Shown: in pieces, positions 13,601 to 23,820 of the stretch
Position numbering within the stretch: position 1 is the stretch's first letter
Layout of the letters: the number at the start of each line of letters is the position of its first letter
Origin: Paraspadella gotoi
Lineage: Eukaryota; Chaetognatha
Direction: 5' to 3'
Assembly: GCA_051294375.1 (NCBI GenBank)
Contig: CM119266.1
Span: forward strand, 11,753,786 to 11,817,785
Length of the DNA stretch: 64,000 nucleotides
Position numbers and translations under genes: made by a program
Notes under the pieces: generated by a model
Told to the model about the DNA's origin: nothing
The model's input: the letters and a program-made list of their open reading frames with translations, nothing else
Databases searched by the model: none

Positions 13601-16600
13601 TGGTGGTGAGTGGGCTTAAAATATGGCCCAAGCTCTTCCTCCGATATCTTGGGAGGGAGGAAAGAAATTAAGACCATTGAGATTTAGGTAAACATTCATG
13701 CTAAAAGAATCCCAAGCTTTACCTCAAGACCAAAGATGACGCAAACCAAGGGCATGTGCTTGACCAAAGGAGCGGAGTGCTTCGCAAAAGCAGTGAGCTT
13801 GCCGTGAATAACCTTTGGCAGCTCACGGTCATTGATGCGTAGAGCCATTCGTAAAACCACTGAATTAATGAGTACTGAATGCTGAAATATGTTTAATTGT
13901 TCATAATACCCAAATCTTATTAAAACTATTTTTCAAAGTCCTTTTCACTGGTGTTTAAAAGTTATTTTATACTGACATCTTATCCCCGCGAAAGCGGTTT
14001 CCACGTGACTGACTTTGCATTGAACCATTGTACGACCGATAAGGTTGTTACTTGCTTTTATTCTAAAAATCACAAGAAAACAAATATCATTGTAAGTTAA
14101 TTGAAATTATCATAAATATAATTCTAAGCCTAATTGTCTAATAACTTTTAAACTCATTTTTGAATCCTTGAAATTGAATTTGAAAAAAAATTATGTAGCA
14201 GAGTAATTTGTGGTTCATTTCAAATATGATTGAACTCTTCAATCTCATTTACATATTGTAGCAGTTTAGATGATTTCTCATATCTTTTGATAGGGTATCT
14301 ATAAAAATCTTATTTTAGTATTTTTGCAATGCTTTTAATAGGGTCTAATAATAATTTAATTTTCCAATTATTATTTAGATATTTCCTTGTAATTTTGTAG
14401 CTTTACAATAAGAAGTGTTTTACTTATTTTGAGAGACTGTCTGATGTTTGAAAGAATATTGGGCGAAATGCTCTTCGATGCCCCCTTGCCGTCTGACGGA
14501 GCAGCGAATCTCTCTCGCTCTCTCTCTTTCTGGCTAGATGACTCAGAGTCAGGATCGGGATCGACAAAAACGATGATAATTTTAACGATGTATTATTAAT
14601 TGTTTAGGGTTTCTGTTAGGGATAAGGTTAGTTTAGGGGATAGAGATTAGGGTTAGGGATGAGGGTTAGGGATTAAGGTTAGGTATTAGGGATGTTTTTC
14701 CCTATGCTACTTTTATAACAAAAAAATTCTGGCTTGCTGGGTGACTCGTCGGTCAGGATTGAGATCGACAGAAACGACGACGATAATTTGAACGATGTAG
14801 GAAGCAGTTGCGATGGTGAGAGCGACGACGAAAGGAGTGACGCATGAAGCTACGATGGAAGCAGCAAAAGAGACAAGTTTCGTTCGTGTGTTTGAGTCCG
14901 CTGCTTCAGGAGCCGCAGCAAGGGGGCATCGATGGAAATTTAGGATTTTGTTCAGACTTTGTTCAGACACAATTTTTTTTCTTCATTATTTATCACATTT
15001 GACGCCAAGATAATTCCTTCTTCCTCGTTCGCTAAAATGGAAAACAACGACATAAAGAAAAACGGGCCGACCAACATTACGAAAACTCTGAAAAAAAATC
15101 CTTGCTTACAATGCTTCAAAAGATTCGGCACCCCGAAAGACCTGCGACGGCATCAGGTCATCCACACTGGCCAGAGGCCTTACCCGATACAAGCATTACA
15201 AAGCCGATTTTACACAAAACGGCAATATGCTACGCCATGTGAAGGCCAAGCACCCAAAGGAGTATTCAGAGATTCGAAAAAACAAATCTGCAATCAGCAA
15301 TAAAGAAAACCTCACAAAAAAGACTTACCGTCAGCTTCAGCCCACGTCCTGTCAAGTTTGCCATATATTTATGGACGATCCACAAAAACCCAAGGAACAT
15401 GCATGCGGCATGCGGCATGCATTGCATGCCCTACAACCGTCTATTACCAATTAAAATAGATTCAGCAACACTAATTTATTTATAAGGAAGCCATTTTTCC
15501 TTGTGACGAATGCCACTTGAACTTTAACAGTCAATGTTACATAATACAGCACGACTGCGCCAAGCGACAATCACAGATGGCTCAAGAGAAGTTGATTTAT
15601 CAGCCTCCCGCTCCAAAGTCAATGAAACTTTGCCCAAAGATGATGGCCGGATCGACTTTCACTTCACCTGCGACAGCGTTTGCGCAGACTGAATCGTCCA
15701 GCACTTACACTCTAAACAAGACCTCCGAAGACGCAAACCTCTTATCTATCTATCTATATATCTATCTATCTAATCTATCTTAATCAAGAACACGAGATGA
15801 AACCGCCGGCGGATCTTAACGATTTCGGCAAAACCGTGATGGAGGACCCGAGTATTTTGTGTGGCGAACCAGCGAGCTTTGAAAATCCAGTTCCTTCGCA
15901 GAACTTCTACGCTCCAATGTCGACGTCTGTTGCCGCTTCCTTCCAGCAACACCAGGTTCCGTCTTCAAATCAGTTTACTTTCAATCATCATACTATCACG
16001 GTGTCAATGCACTTCGCCGGACAAGATTTCGCCACGGCACCTTGTCACTCGTCGTGGCAAACCGTGGCGACGCCCTCCCCCGTCTTTAGCGACCTATCAA
16101 GCATGACCCCTTCGCCAGGTTCAGAGGCGCTGAAATCTTCGGACGCCATTTATCAGTCGGTTGACTTTGCCATCGCCAGCTTCCCTACGTTGAACCAGGA
16201 CCCGTGGATCGTTATCAAACTCGGGGAAAATGTACAAACGCAAAATTGAAATTACGAGAATTCTGTTGTTTTTCTTCCTCTAAATATCGTTATAATTCGT
16301 TATATTTATATTTGATTAAATTCTATACAGTTTTTATTGTACATATATATTTTTTTGTTTAAAAAAAATATATATATTTAGGGTGGTGTATCTCGTGTAA
16401 AATTTTGATAATAAGTTATTCAATAAAGCAATTAATAATAATATGACCCTCATTGTTTCACTCTTCCAGTTAAGCTTATTAGTCATTAATTCATAACCAT
16501 TATTAAGTATAAAAGCAGAGAATTACAGAGTCATCGGCATTCATTCATTCCTAGGACTCACTTGAGTGCATCACACAACGCCGTCTTTCCCATCCCACCT

Positions 16601-19600
16601 TCCCCCTCGATCAGAATGGCGTGCGGCGTTTCTCTGTTATAAAGAAATTTCCACCAAAGTTATTTATGGGCGCAAAACAAACTGGCTGCAGTGGAACAGG
16701 ATCCTCAGGGCTTGCTTTGAATCAAAAGCAGGATAGTGGGATGATAAAAATGTCTGATTTAGCCTACTGTATAACCGAATGACTAAAGTGGAGTCAAGCG
16801 ATACAATTCAAATTTTTTCGCCTCACCGGTACAGTCTGTTTTGCTCCCAGTAGACCCTGTGTCTCATTCGAGCCTCACGAGCGACTCGGTGCTTCTTCTC
16901 ATCCTCCAACGACATAATGAGTTGTTCGATGACAAAGTCGAAGGTTAACAGGATGTCGTCGCGGGCGTACAGCTTCAACGACTCAGTCTCAACTTCCTCA
17001 ACCTCCATATCCGCAAAGGGGTTTCGCGCACCCCTAAAAAAAAAATATATACAATGGAGGTTAAGCGTTGTCATTGTTTTAATCTTTTTTTTATTCTTTT
17101 GAATATTTTGAAACCCTCCTAGTAGGTGATTTTTCGTCATCTTCCTTATTAACAAAAACGACATCGTTAATGGCAACAACAACAATAGAAACTGATAGTC
17201 TCTGATAGTCTATTCCTAGTATGCAAAGGGGACAAAAGTTGAAAAACTTCATGTAAATATGGCTAGAAAATTATTTGCTCGCCTGTAATGATAAACGGCT
17301 CCAACGTTATCCAATCCCTTCAAAACTTTTTTCTCTGCCAATTTAAAGTCTCCCACTGGGAGCTAGAAGAGAGAAAAAAAGAAACGTAATACCTAATTCT
17401 GATATTTGAATTATATTTATACACGGATTTCCAATGGGAGTGAAATGAAAAGAGTTGTTATAACTCTTAACTGACTGAATGTGATTAATATTTGTTCTTT
17501 TTATTAGTTAGAAAATTTATTAATGTTTATATTTTTATATAGCAAATTGATAATACTTTGCATCATAATAACTGGTGCACTTGCCTTCCAGCAGTTTTTT
17601 TTATTACATTTATCCCTTCTTATCTGATAGTTCTATTTTAAACTCATTTAAAAAAAATTAAGCCAAATATTTAAAATTTTGTATATTTATTAGTTAGTTT
17701 TGGGAACATGAAAATTTTTTTTTATCATGAAGTAACAGTAATTATTGTTATGAGTTAGTGACAGAACCGTTCAATATAAGCAGTCCCTGAGCTTTGGCTC
17801 AGGCTGTAACACTATGTTACAAGCGGGTTAAGTGTCCCGTCCCTCTTAACTGCTTGGTGACCACCGGGCTAAAACCCCGGACCTTTGGGTTGGGAGGCGA
17901 ATGACTTGCATCCGGTACCAATGGCTACTGATAAACGGTTGGTAGATTTTAGTCTACTATAATTAATATATTTCAAGAATTATTGAAGGAACAGGCGCTT
18001 GCCAGATCATTGTTCTTTTTTAATTTTTTTTTATTATCAAATTTTTATTTTTTATAAGTTTTAACGAGAAAAACTATAAATTAAAAATAGCTATTATTGT
18101 AGTTATGAAAAAGCTTTTGATATTCTGATTGCTCAGGCACATACTCCAAAATCTGTAAGATAAACCAAAATATTTAAATATCTTATTTTTTTTTATAAAA
18201 ATATATCTTATAATAGGAAGGTCCTTTTCAAATTCAAAAAATTTCATTTTTTGAAATTCGACCATGACATTGATGAGCACATAACTAAAAAAGTATACAA
18301 GCTGGACTACTGGGAATTAAAAATTTAAAAGTTTTAGCGATTTTTTTTTACCAAAGTGCAAAATCTTAAGTTGCTTTAACAAATTATTTAGCCACAGTAT
18401 TTGATATTTTCATTTCACTCCCATTTGAAATCCGTGTAAATAACATAAGTTCATAACTCACCTGAGAATTTCGGTAGATGTCAGTATCACAAGTAACTTC
18501 GCCGGGGTAATTCTGCATGAAGCGGCAGGCCATGTTTACGCAGCGTCCAAGGACAGAATACTCGTGGCGCTCTTGATGGCCGATTACGCCGCAGAATGCT
18601 TGACCAGAGGCGACGCCAATGGCGCTATCCTCTATCAATGGCTCATCACGAATATCCTGTGAGCGGTAAGGGAAGCTTTGAATTTGGGCTGAGTAACAGT
18701 CGAACAAAGACAAAGAATCTTAGTTTTAGGAAACTTCTCAATCATCAAATAATCAAATCATCTAATAATAAAACTCCACTTTGATTTCATATAGAAATCC
18801 CTGTCTACTTACTTAAATGATATCATCAAAGATATTAAAATGACATTAACTTTCAATTTTTTAGAATTGTAAGTCATTATTTAAACTTACTCACCATTAT
18901 CGCCTCGTAGGAACAAGTGAGGATGTTCCTGGCTTCATGCTCCTGCTTCATCCCTGGAAATCCGAGAATTATCAAAAACTCGAGGCCTTTGTCGAAAGTA
19001 ATGATCTTGTGGATGTTGGCCTTAAAAGAGTCGAAGGCGTTGAAGAGGATGACAAAGGTCAGTTGAAGGATGTGGAGGAGATTCTCGGGAGATTCCGCGG
19101 CGAAGCTGCTCTCCACATGAACAAAGGCTGTAAATAGGGGCATGAAGAGTCGGAGACTGCAGTGTAGAAAGATCCCCTATGAACTCTTACTTGCGCGCGA
19201 ATTTTTTATTATGAATTTGGTACAACCAACCTAAAAGTTTTCCATTCATTGAATAAATTAGCTACCCTGCCTCTGACATTGAACAGGCTATGTATCTGTT
19301 CTCTTTCCCACGCTATTTAGTGATGAGAAACTTACCAGCGGATATGACCCTCATTTCGGATAAAAAATCGAGAGATTGATTGTTGTCCAACTTTTTCAGG
19401 ACGGGCGGTGGAACAAATGCCCTTTTAGAGATGGTCATTATGGGGTGGATTGTAATTAGAATATTGAGAATAACTTTGAATTATATGTGATTTTATTACT
19501 TTTTCTCTCATCTGAATATTACCTGAATGATCTTAAGAGGCGGGAGTCTTGGGATTCGTCTTGAAAGTTCCTTACTTTCATAGTCATCGGGTGATTTAGG

Positions 19601-20671
19601 GAATAGACGATTTTTCGTCCGTAAGCTCGGCCTTCTTCTGTGAGACCTTTTATCCGGACATAGCCACCCTTGAAGCAAATAGAGTCAATTACTCTCGACA
19701 CCTTCGCAAGGCTTCATCAAATAAAATCAAATTTTACGTCCAGGTAGTCACAAAGGTAAAAGTTTTGGGAGACGTTGGACCAAGTGGCAGGAGTCAACAC
19801 AGTCCAACTTTGCGAACAGAGTGCCTCGGCTGAATTGGCCTCCTCAATCGCTTGGCCAAAGCAACAAAAATATTTGCATCGCGAGTTTCCTGCATCAGTG
19901 GATATGTGGAAACGTAGAGATGATAAATACGCGTAAATAAGCTACATCGTTGATGTAGCTTATTTACTATGTACCACCATTAAAGGCTAATTTCTCACAC
20001 TAATTTCTGTGCGTAACACGTAAATATCCCAAATATCCCAAGTGTACTGACCCAGATATCCAATGTAATATTGTCCCCAAGCGATGCCCGTCTTGAATCG
20101 CAGCATTGTGCGCACAGACGTTTCGTGATTCCCGTGCACCATCTGCAGATTGAGGATGGCGATTATGACGGGATCGAGGTTTTCCTTGTTTATCGCCATA
20201 TCGCTCGTATCTGTGGAACGAGATAAAACTCATATTAATAAAAAAAACTATGACGGCAAAAGGAAATGACAAAGAAAACATAAGGCATTCTAAAAGAAAA
20301 TATATTTGAGAGCGCCCTCACCCGGGAATTCCCAAACGGCAAGAACGGCATCACCCGCGAAGTTGAGGATGTCGCCGGAGAGAGCCATGATCGTCTGGCA
20401 AATGACCGTCAAGTAGGACCCGATGTCTTTGTGGAGTGTCTCCGCGGCCACTGTAGGTTTTAAATGTGAAAAAAAAATTCATTATTATAGTTATTAATAT
20501 GTTCTTGTAGGAGTTTTTTACCTTTTGGATCGACTTTTCCAGACAGGGTTTGACTCAAAGCAGTGAAACCGGAAATGTCACAAAAGACAACGATGCCGTT
20601 AAATTCTTTGTAAGCTTCCGGTTTCAATTGATACTGTCGAGAACGATGAAAAAAATGAAAAGAAAGTGAGA

Positions 20672-20741
<70 letters not shown>

Positions 20742-23568
20742 GTGACTGAGTGAATGAGCGATAGACAAAACAAAAAGAAAGATTCCGCCTTCGACCTTGT
20801 ACAGCAGGTTGGGCACAAGCGGACCGATCTGCCCTGCATCTAAAGCTTTGATCTTCGTGTTGGTGACGACGTCTTCGTCAAAGACGAGAAACTCTGTCCC
20901 GGGCAGCCCCTCGCCGAACGAGCCCGCTGAGGACCTTCGATGCGTCGATTGGGACTCGAGGAAACTCGAGCGATCCAAGTTCCGCTGTTCGAAAGGGTGT
21001 GAGGTGTGAGACTTGAAACTTTTTCGAGGGGCTCTCACTCTACTCTGTCCTAATCCACCACCTTTCCACGGAAATGTCTCACGAACCTCTCACATCCATC
21101 CCTCACACTCACTAAGGCGGAACATGGTAGAAATTTTAAGATTTTACGTAGTATAGTTAATAACGTAGAAGAATTTAAAGTTTATCGTATTACTATAAAT
21201 CATAAAAATTATGTTATGATGATGATGACTTTTAATGGTTTTCCCTTTATACGTTTTATGGGCTATCTGAATCCATTCTTAAAAAATAAAATCTATAAAA
21301 AAAAATTTTTTATTGTCTAAACATTTATAAATATTCAATTGCTTCAACATTATTCTGTGCTTCACTAGTTAAAAAAAGGTGATGCTATATATTGATTTGA
21401 GTATATGATGGACAAATGAATTTTGTATCACAGAACTCCTAATGATAATGATAATGAAACGCTCACCCGTCCCACCGCCATACGTCGTAACTGGCCACGA
21501 GGGGGCATTTTCGCCGCCGCGTCCTCCAACGCTTGATTCTGTTCGTGCAGCAACTTGATGGCTTTGTCGATGGCGTCCTCGTCTTCGATGTTCTCGAAAG
21601 TGACTGCTTCGTCGTTCCTGTTCGCGCCGTGGGCGTCGCCGCTGCTCTTCCCGACCAAACTAATCAGTTCCGAGAGGTTTCTGCGAACTTCGTTCCATCG
21701 GATTCTCAAACGCGAAGAAAACAAAAGTTTTTTTGTTGTTGTCGTTTTTTTAAAAGCTTCAAGGGATTTTAAACGTCCACTAATTCGGAAAGCTCCCAAT
21801 TGCTCCCTCCCAGCTCTTCCTATTCATATTTCTTCTTCCTCTTCCTCTTATCTCCGATGTCTCTTCTCTCATCTTACATCTACCATCGAATATATATCTC
21901 TTATGTCCCTTCTTTCATCTGCCATCTCACATCCGTCAACTCTCACTCTCGATTCTCGTCTCTCATCCCTGACCTCCCTTATCATATCGCTATCTCCCAT
22001 CCAACAACTCCCATTCTCTCTTTCCATCTCTCATCTCTAACCTCCATCTCCCACCTGTTACCTCTCACTATCAATTCCCATCTCTCATCTCTAACCTCCC
22101 CTATCCCATCTCCTGCCTCCCACCTGTCACCTCTCACATTCAGTTTCCATCTCTCATCTCCCATATCCTCCCATATCCTATCTCCATCTCTCACCTCTCA
22201 CTCTCAGTTCCCATCTCTCAACTATAACCTCCCTATAACCCCTATCTCCCGTGTCCCACCTGTGACCTCTCACTTTCGGTTCTCGTCTCTAACCTTCCCT
22301 ATCCCATCTCCCGTCTTCCACTCGTCACTTTTAACTCTCAGTTCCCATTTCTCATCTCTAACCTCCCATCTCCTATTTATAATCTCCCATCTCACTTTCT
22401 CGACTCATTGCGATTAAATTCCCCGATTCCATCGACTCTCTTTTCCAGATCCGCGATCTTCTCCGAAATCCACTTGCGTCGGGACACCAACGCGTCGGCG
22501 GCGTCGGCCGCTGCGGCTACTGCGGCGTCGGCGGCGTTCTCCGAGGTCTCTCCGCCGCAGGAGAATCCTGGTCCCCAGCTCATCGCCTCTCCGGCCGGAC
22601 GACGACGAGAATGGCGCCGAGATCTTCTTGAATTGAAGGGAGAGGGGATGTTGAAAAAGAAAAAAGTTTATGTTTATATTTAAATATTATTGTTTATGTT
22701 TGTATTCAACAGTATCATAATTTGATACGAATAAAAAACCTAATTAATTATGTCCAATTCAGCTTCATTTTAATTTTTTTTTTAAATGCAATAAAATAAG
22801 AATTGCTTTCAGTCCAGCTGTGGTCATCCTGGCTAAAACCCCCTTTCCTTTATTTCCCCACTACCCAACTCCCCTCTTTCTCAAAACCTTTTCTTCCTGC
22901 TCCTTTTCGGCCCCGCATCGGCCGATTTGCTCGTTCCCGGCAGCCTGTGCAGTCGCTGCGTCTCCCGCTCCATCTGCCTCCGCTCCAGCCGCTCCTGCTG
23001 ACGCTGCTGCCGTCTCCTTTCCAAAGTCGCGTTCAATTCCTTCAACTCTGTAGAGAGTTCGTCGGAAGGCGGCGTCGGCAACGGACGAGTCGTTCTTATT
23101 TTTGACGGGTATAGAAAAAGATTGTTTGAGAAGTAAAATAATTTTGTTATTGATCTAGGCAATGGTGAATGGCAATGGTGAAGGCAATAAAAGAAAAAGC
23201 TTGGATACCATTGTATACCGCCTTTAAGTAAGAGTTTACATTGTCTTTTTTCTTTTCTTTTCTTTTTGAATTTGAATCAACTATGTATACATTATGTAAA
23301 TTGAGAGGCAATCATCGTGCAAGAGCACACTCTGGCTTTTTTCGTATTTATCGTCGTTTTCCTAGATGTCGTCGTAAGTAGTCGATGATGTGGTCTTCTT
23401 TGTCTTCGTCGTCGGAGACCAAATGTTGTCTAGGTCGTCGTCGTCGTTATCGTCATCCAATTCGTAGTCTCACTTCCATTCCTGCGGCGCATCAACTTTT
23501 CGGCAGAGTTCGTTCCAATATTCGAACCCGTCTTTGTCTTTCGCCAGAGACGATCCCGCGCTTTCCAT
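1513..23568 (-). CDS. ADCY10: Soluble adenylyl cyclase (ADCY10-like), about 40 exons
   Basis: Converts ATP to cAMP in cytosol and organelles. Seen exons (minus order): 23474-23568, 22888-23094, 22396-22626, 21467-21704, 20796-21044, 20522-20633, 20322-20450, 20052-20210, 19738-19889, 19523-19668, 19336-19421, 18895-19127, 18462-18656, 17283-17362, 16827-17033, 16562-16633, 13977-14050, 13723-13874, 13573-13647, 13057-13380, 12915-12975, 12656-12783, 12391-12529, 11940-12187, 11517-11760, 11197-11309, 10960-11087, 9797-10010, 9296-9385, 7160-7465, 6831-7025, 6591-6761, 4519-4836, 3496-3678, 3308-3433, 2951-3135, 2596-2645, 2342-2467, 2046-2226, 1513-1831. All phases agree and give about 2246 residues; human ADCY10 is 1610. 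Cyclase 1 has FCDISGF (Asp about 359) and GDILNFAGDA (Asp about 411). Cyclase 2 has TFDKG and CVNMACR. Walker A is GEGGMGKT and Walker B is IFIIDDAQYLD. The first 340 residues are an Arg/Glu-rich, partly coiled-coil extension. The exon at 20796 has no in-frame Met, so upstream exons are needed. The last exon reads into a (GA)n tract. Family identity is secure; both ends of the model are less so. Confidence 0.9.
2700..2940 (-). mobile_element. tRNA-derived SINE, family A, copy 1
   Basis: The same block of about 230 bp recurs at 6102-6330 and 17740-17960. Read on the minus strand it starts with a short perfect hairpin (GGTGGA, six-base loop, TCCACC). A tRNA-like region follows with an A-box-like TGGTGCCGGAGG and a B box GGTTCTAGCCC, then a tail ending near GTTCTGTCACTAAC. 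Three copies with the same ends and a Pol III promoter layout support a SINE. This copy lies in a cyclase intron. Confidence 0.8.
3890..4415 (-). mobile_element. Helentron/HINE-like element, copy 3, inverted and partial
   Basis: Reverse-complement match to the 3' part of the element at 4949-5790. It has the palindromic end (TCGGATCTGCTTAT), the paired GTCGGTCCGTCGGTCC segment, a (GTCC)n microsatellite, the conserved segment around TTCGATGGAATC and a run of units like AATTATGCCAGTTGACC. It is in an intron of the cyclase gene, facing copy 1 about 0.5 kb away. Confidence 0.6.
4949..5790 (+). mobile_element. Helentron/HINE-like non-autonomous element, copy 1
   Basis: Shares ends and internal blocks with 28864-29490. 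The 5' end has TCGGATCTGC just inside a conserved leader (AAGTTTGAGCAAACAATG). The 3' end is a hairpin with arms GATCTGC and GCAGATC followed by CGACTAAAA. The inside holds TTAATTAA-type repeats and a (GGAC)n microsatellite. A 5' motif repeated inverted in a terminal hairpin, an internal microsatellite and no coding capacity resemble HINE elements. The class assignment is inference; the repeat family itself is directly seen. Confidence 0.6.
6102..6332 (-). mobile_element. tRNA-derived SINE, family A, copy 2
   Basis: Closely matches copies 1 and 3 across the whole unit, including the terminal GGTGGACTAAAATCCAC-type hairpin (here degraded to CCACAAACC on one side) and the B box. It lies in the cyclase intron between exons 6591-6761 and 4519-4836. 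Confidence 0.8.
7532..7789 (-). repeat. 3' long terminal repeat of a small LTR retroelement
   Basis: 258 bp, near-identical to 9016-9250. On the minus strand it starts TGTGGAGGA and ends CGTCGCTAT. The purine-rich stretch GGCGGGGGATG lies directly upstream on that strand, as expected for a polypurine tract. It carries an insertion of about 20 bases and several single-base differences relative to the other LTR. Confidence 0.8.
7713..8279 (-). pseudogene. Degenerate gag-like reading frame inside the LTR element
   Basis: A 188-codon frame rich in Arg, Pro and Trp (for example RRPWRPRRFPIPRL). It runs into the 3' LTR and shows no recognisable zinc knuckle or protease motif. The gag label rests on position alone. 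It may be an untranslated remnant. Confidence 0.35.
9016..9250 (-). repeat. 5' long terminal repeat of the small LTR retroelement
   Basis: 235 bp pairing with 7532-7789. It is followed on the minus strand by the presumed primer-binding site at about 9002-9014, and flanked on its outer side by the ATATT duplication at 9251-9255. Confidence 0.8.
10126..10934. mobile_element. TA-flanked TIR element (mariner-like MITE), copy 1
   Basis: Inverted ends begin CACGGATTTCAAAT and close with ATTTGAAAATCCGTG, and the similarity continues inward for about 30 bases (AGTGAAATGAAAAG and its complement). A TA dinucleotide lies on both sides. A second copy with the same ends is at 17422-18436. No transposase frame is visible. 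The tRNA-Lys fragment at 10596-10643 lies inside it. TA duplication fits the Tc1/mariner superfamily. Confidence 0.75.
10596..10643 (+). pseudogene. 3' half of a tRNA-Lys(CTT)
   Basis: The anticodon arm (GGACTCTTAATCCC, anticodon CTT), variable loop, T arm with GGGTTCAAGCCCC and 3' acceptor strand ending TTGGGCGCCA are clear. No matching 5' acceptor strand or D arm lies upstream. CCA appears in the DNA, so the fragment may have come through reverse transcription or from a tRNA-derived retroelement. It is not a functional tRNA gene. Confidence 0.7.
14570..14705. repeat. Imperfect TTAGGG-like array
   Basis: Several units such as TTAGGGTTAGGG, TTAGGGATGAGGG and TTAGGGATTAAGG follow each other on the plus strand inside a cyclase intron. 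It is too degenerate and short to be a telomere; an old interstitial telomere-like repeat or a slippage product is likely. Confidence 0.7.
15037..16249 (+). pseudogene. Broken intronless C2H2 zinc-finger gene in a cyclase intron
   Basis: From ATG 15037 the first frame encodes an intact finger (CLQCFKRFG then RRHQVIHTGQRPYP). A one-base shift near 15189 moves the second finger to another frame, where both cysteines read as Tyr (YKHYKADFTQNGNMLRH). Further fingers follow: CQVCHIF in that frame until a stop near 15452, then CDECHLNF in a third frame near 15507. A TCTA microsatellite at 15745-15775 causes another shift before a Ser/Pro/Gln-rich tail (15797-16249) ending in TGA. No introns, several shifts and lost ligands suggest a decayed retrocopy on the strand opposite the host gene. 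AATAAA lies near 16420. Confidence 0.75.
17422..18436. mobile_element. TA-flanked TIR element (mariner-like MITE), copy 2
   Basis: Same inverted ends as 10126-10934 (CACGGATTTCCAAT and ATTTGAAATCCGTG) and a TA on each side. The right-hand inner sequence (CTGTGGCTAAATAATTTG in reverse) also matches copy 1. It contains a SINE at 17740-17960, so the SINE inserted later. Its right end is only 25 bases from cyclase exon 18462-18656. Confidence 0.75.
17740..17962 (-). mobile_element. tRNA-derived SINE, family A, copy 3, nested in a TIR element
   Basis: Matches the copies at 2700 and 6102. Its B box and T-arm-like segment are preserved, with more substitutions in the hairpin (TAGTAGAC for TGGTGGAC). 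Confidence 0.8.
19197..19290 (+). repeat. Dispersed repeat, pair with 37209-37300
   Basis: Both copies share TTGGTACAACCA, a TTCATT.AATAAAT core, AGCTA.C.TGCC and GACAGGCT-type ends in the same order and orientation. The element type is unknown. Confidence 0.55.
20675..20737. repeat. (GA)n microsatellite in a cyclase intron
   Basis: About 30 uninterrupted GA units between exons 20796-21044 and 20522-20633. The short intron consists largely of this repeat. Confidence 0.95.
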
Positions 23569-23668
23569 TGTTTCCCTTTGCGTATTAATTATATTTTATT
23601 GAGATTACGTACTTTATAACAAATTAACTGAATATATTTACATGACGTATTCAAATTTCAATTTTACT

Positions 23669-23820
23669 ATTAGAGAAAGCAGAGTGTTTTGGAATTTGTA
23701 CAACGATTTTTATTTCTATTTCATCAGCTGATGAAGGCTTGAAATAGCCAGCCGAAACATGTCCGTCTCTTAAAAATAAAAATCGTTGTACAAATTCCAA
23801 AACACTTTGCTTTCTCTAAT
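23669..23820 (+). ncRNA. Hammerhead-ribozyme-like motif at the tip of a long hairpin
   Basis: Two inverted arms of 47 bases differ at one position (outer end ATTAGAGAAAGC, inner end CGATTTTTATTT). Between them are the hammerhead core boxes in order: CTGATGA (23728-23734), a stem II with GGC/GCC, CGAAAC (23753-23758), a palindromic ACATGT and the cleavage triplet GTC (23761-23763). That fits a type I hammerhead with minimal stem III, as described for Penelope-like retroelements. The arms would extend stem I. It lies about 100 bp upstream of the cyclase start codon, on the opposite strand. Cleavage activity is inferred. Confidence 0.6.

Noticed and set aside
14570-14705. Telomere or chromosome end
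   Set aside because: The TTAGGG-like units are few, degenerate and inside an intron of an intact gene.
20460-21038. Cyclase start codon at 21038
   Set aside because: The codon there is GTG, not ATG, and the exon has no in-frame Met; upstream exons joining in phase explain it better.
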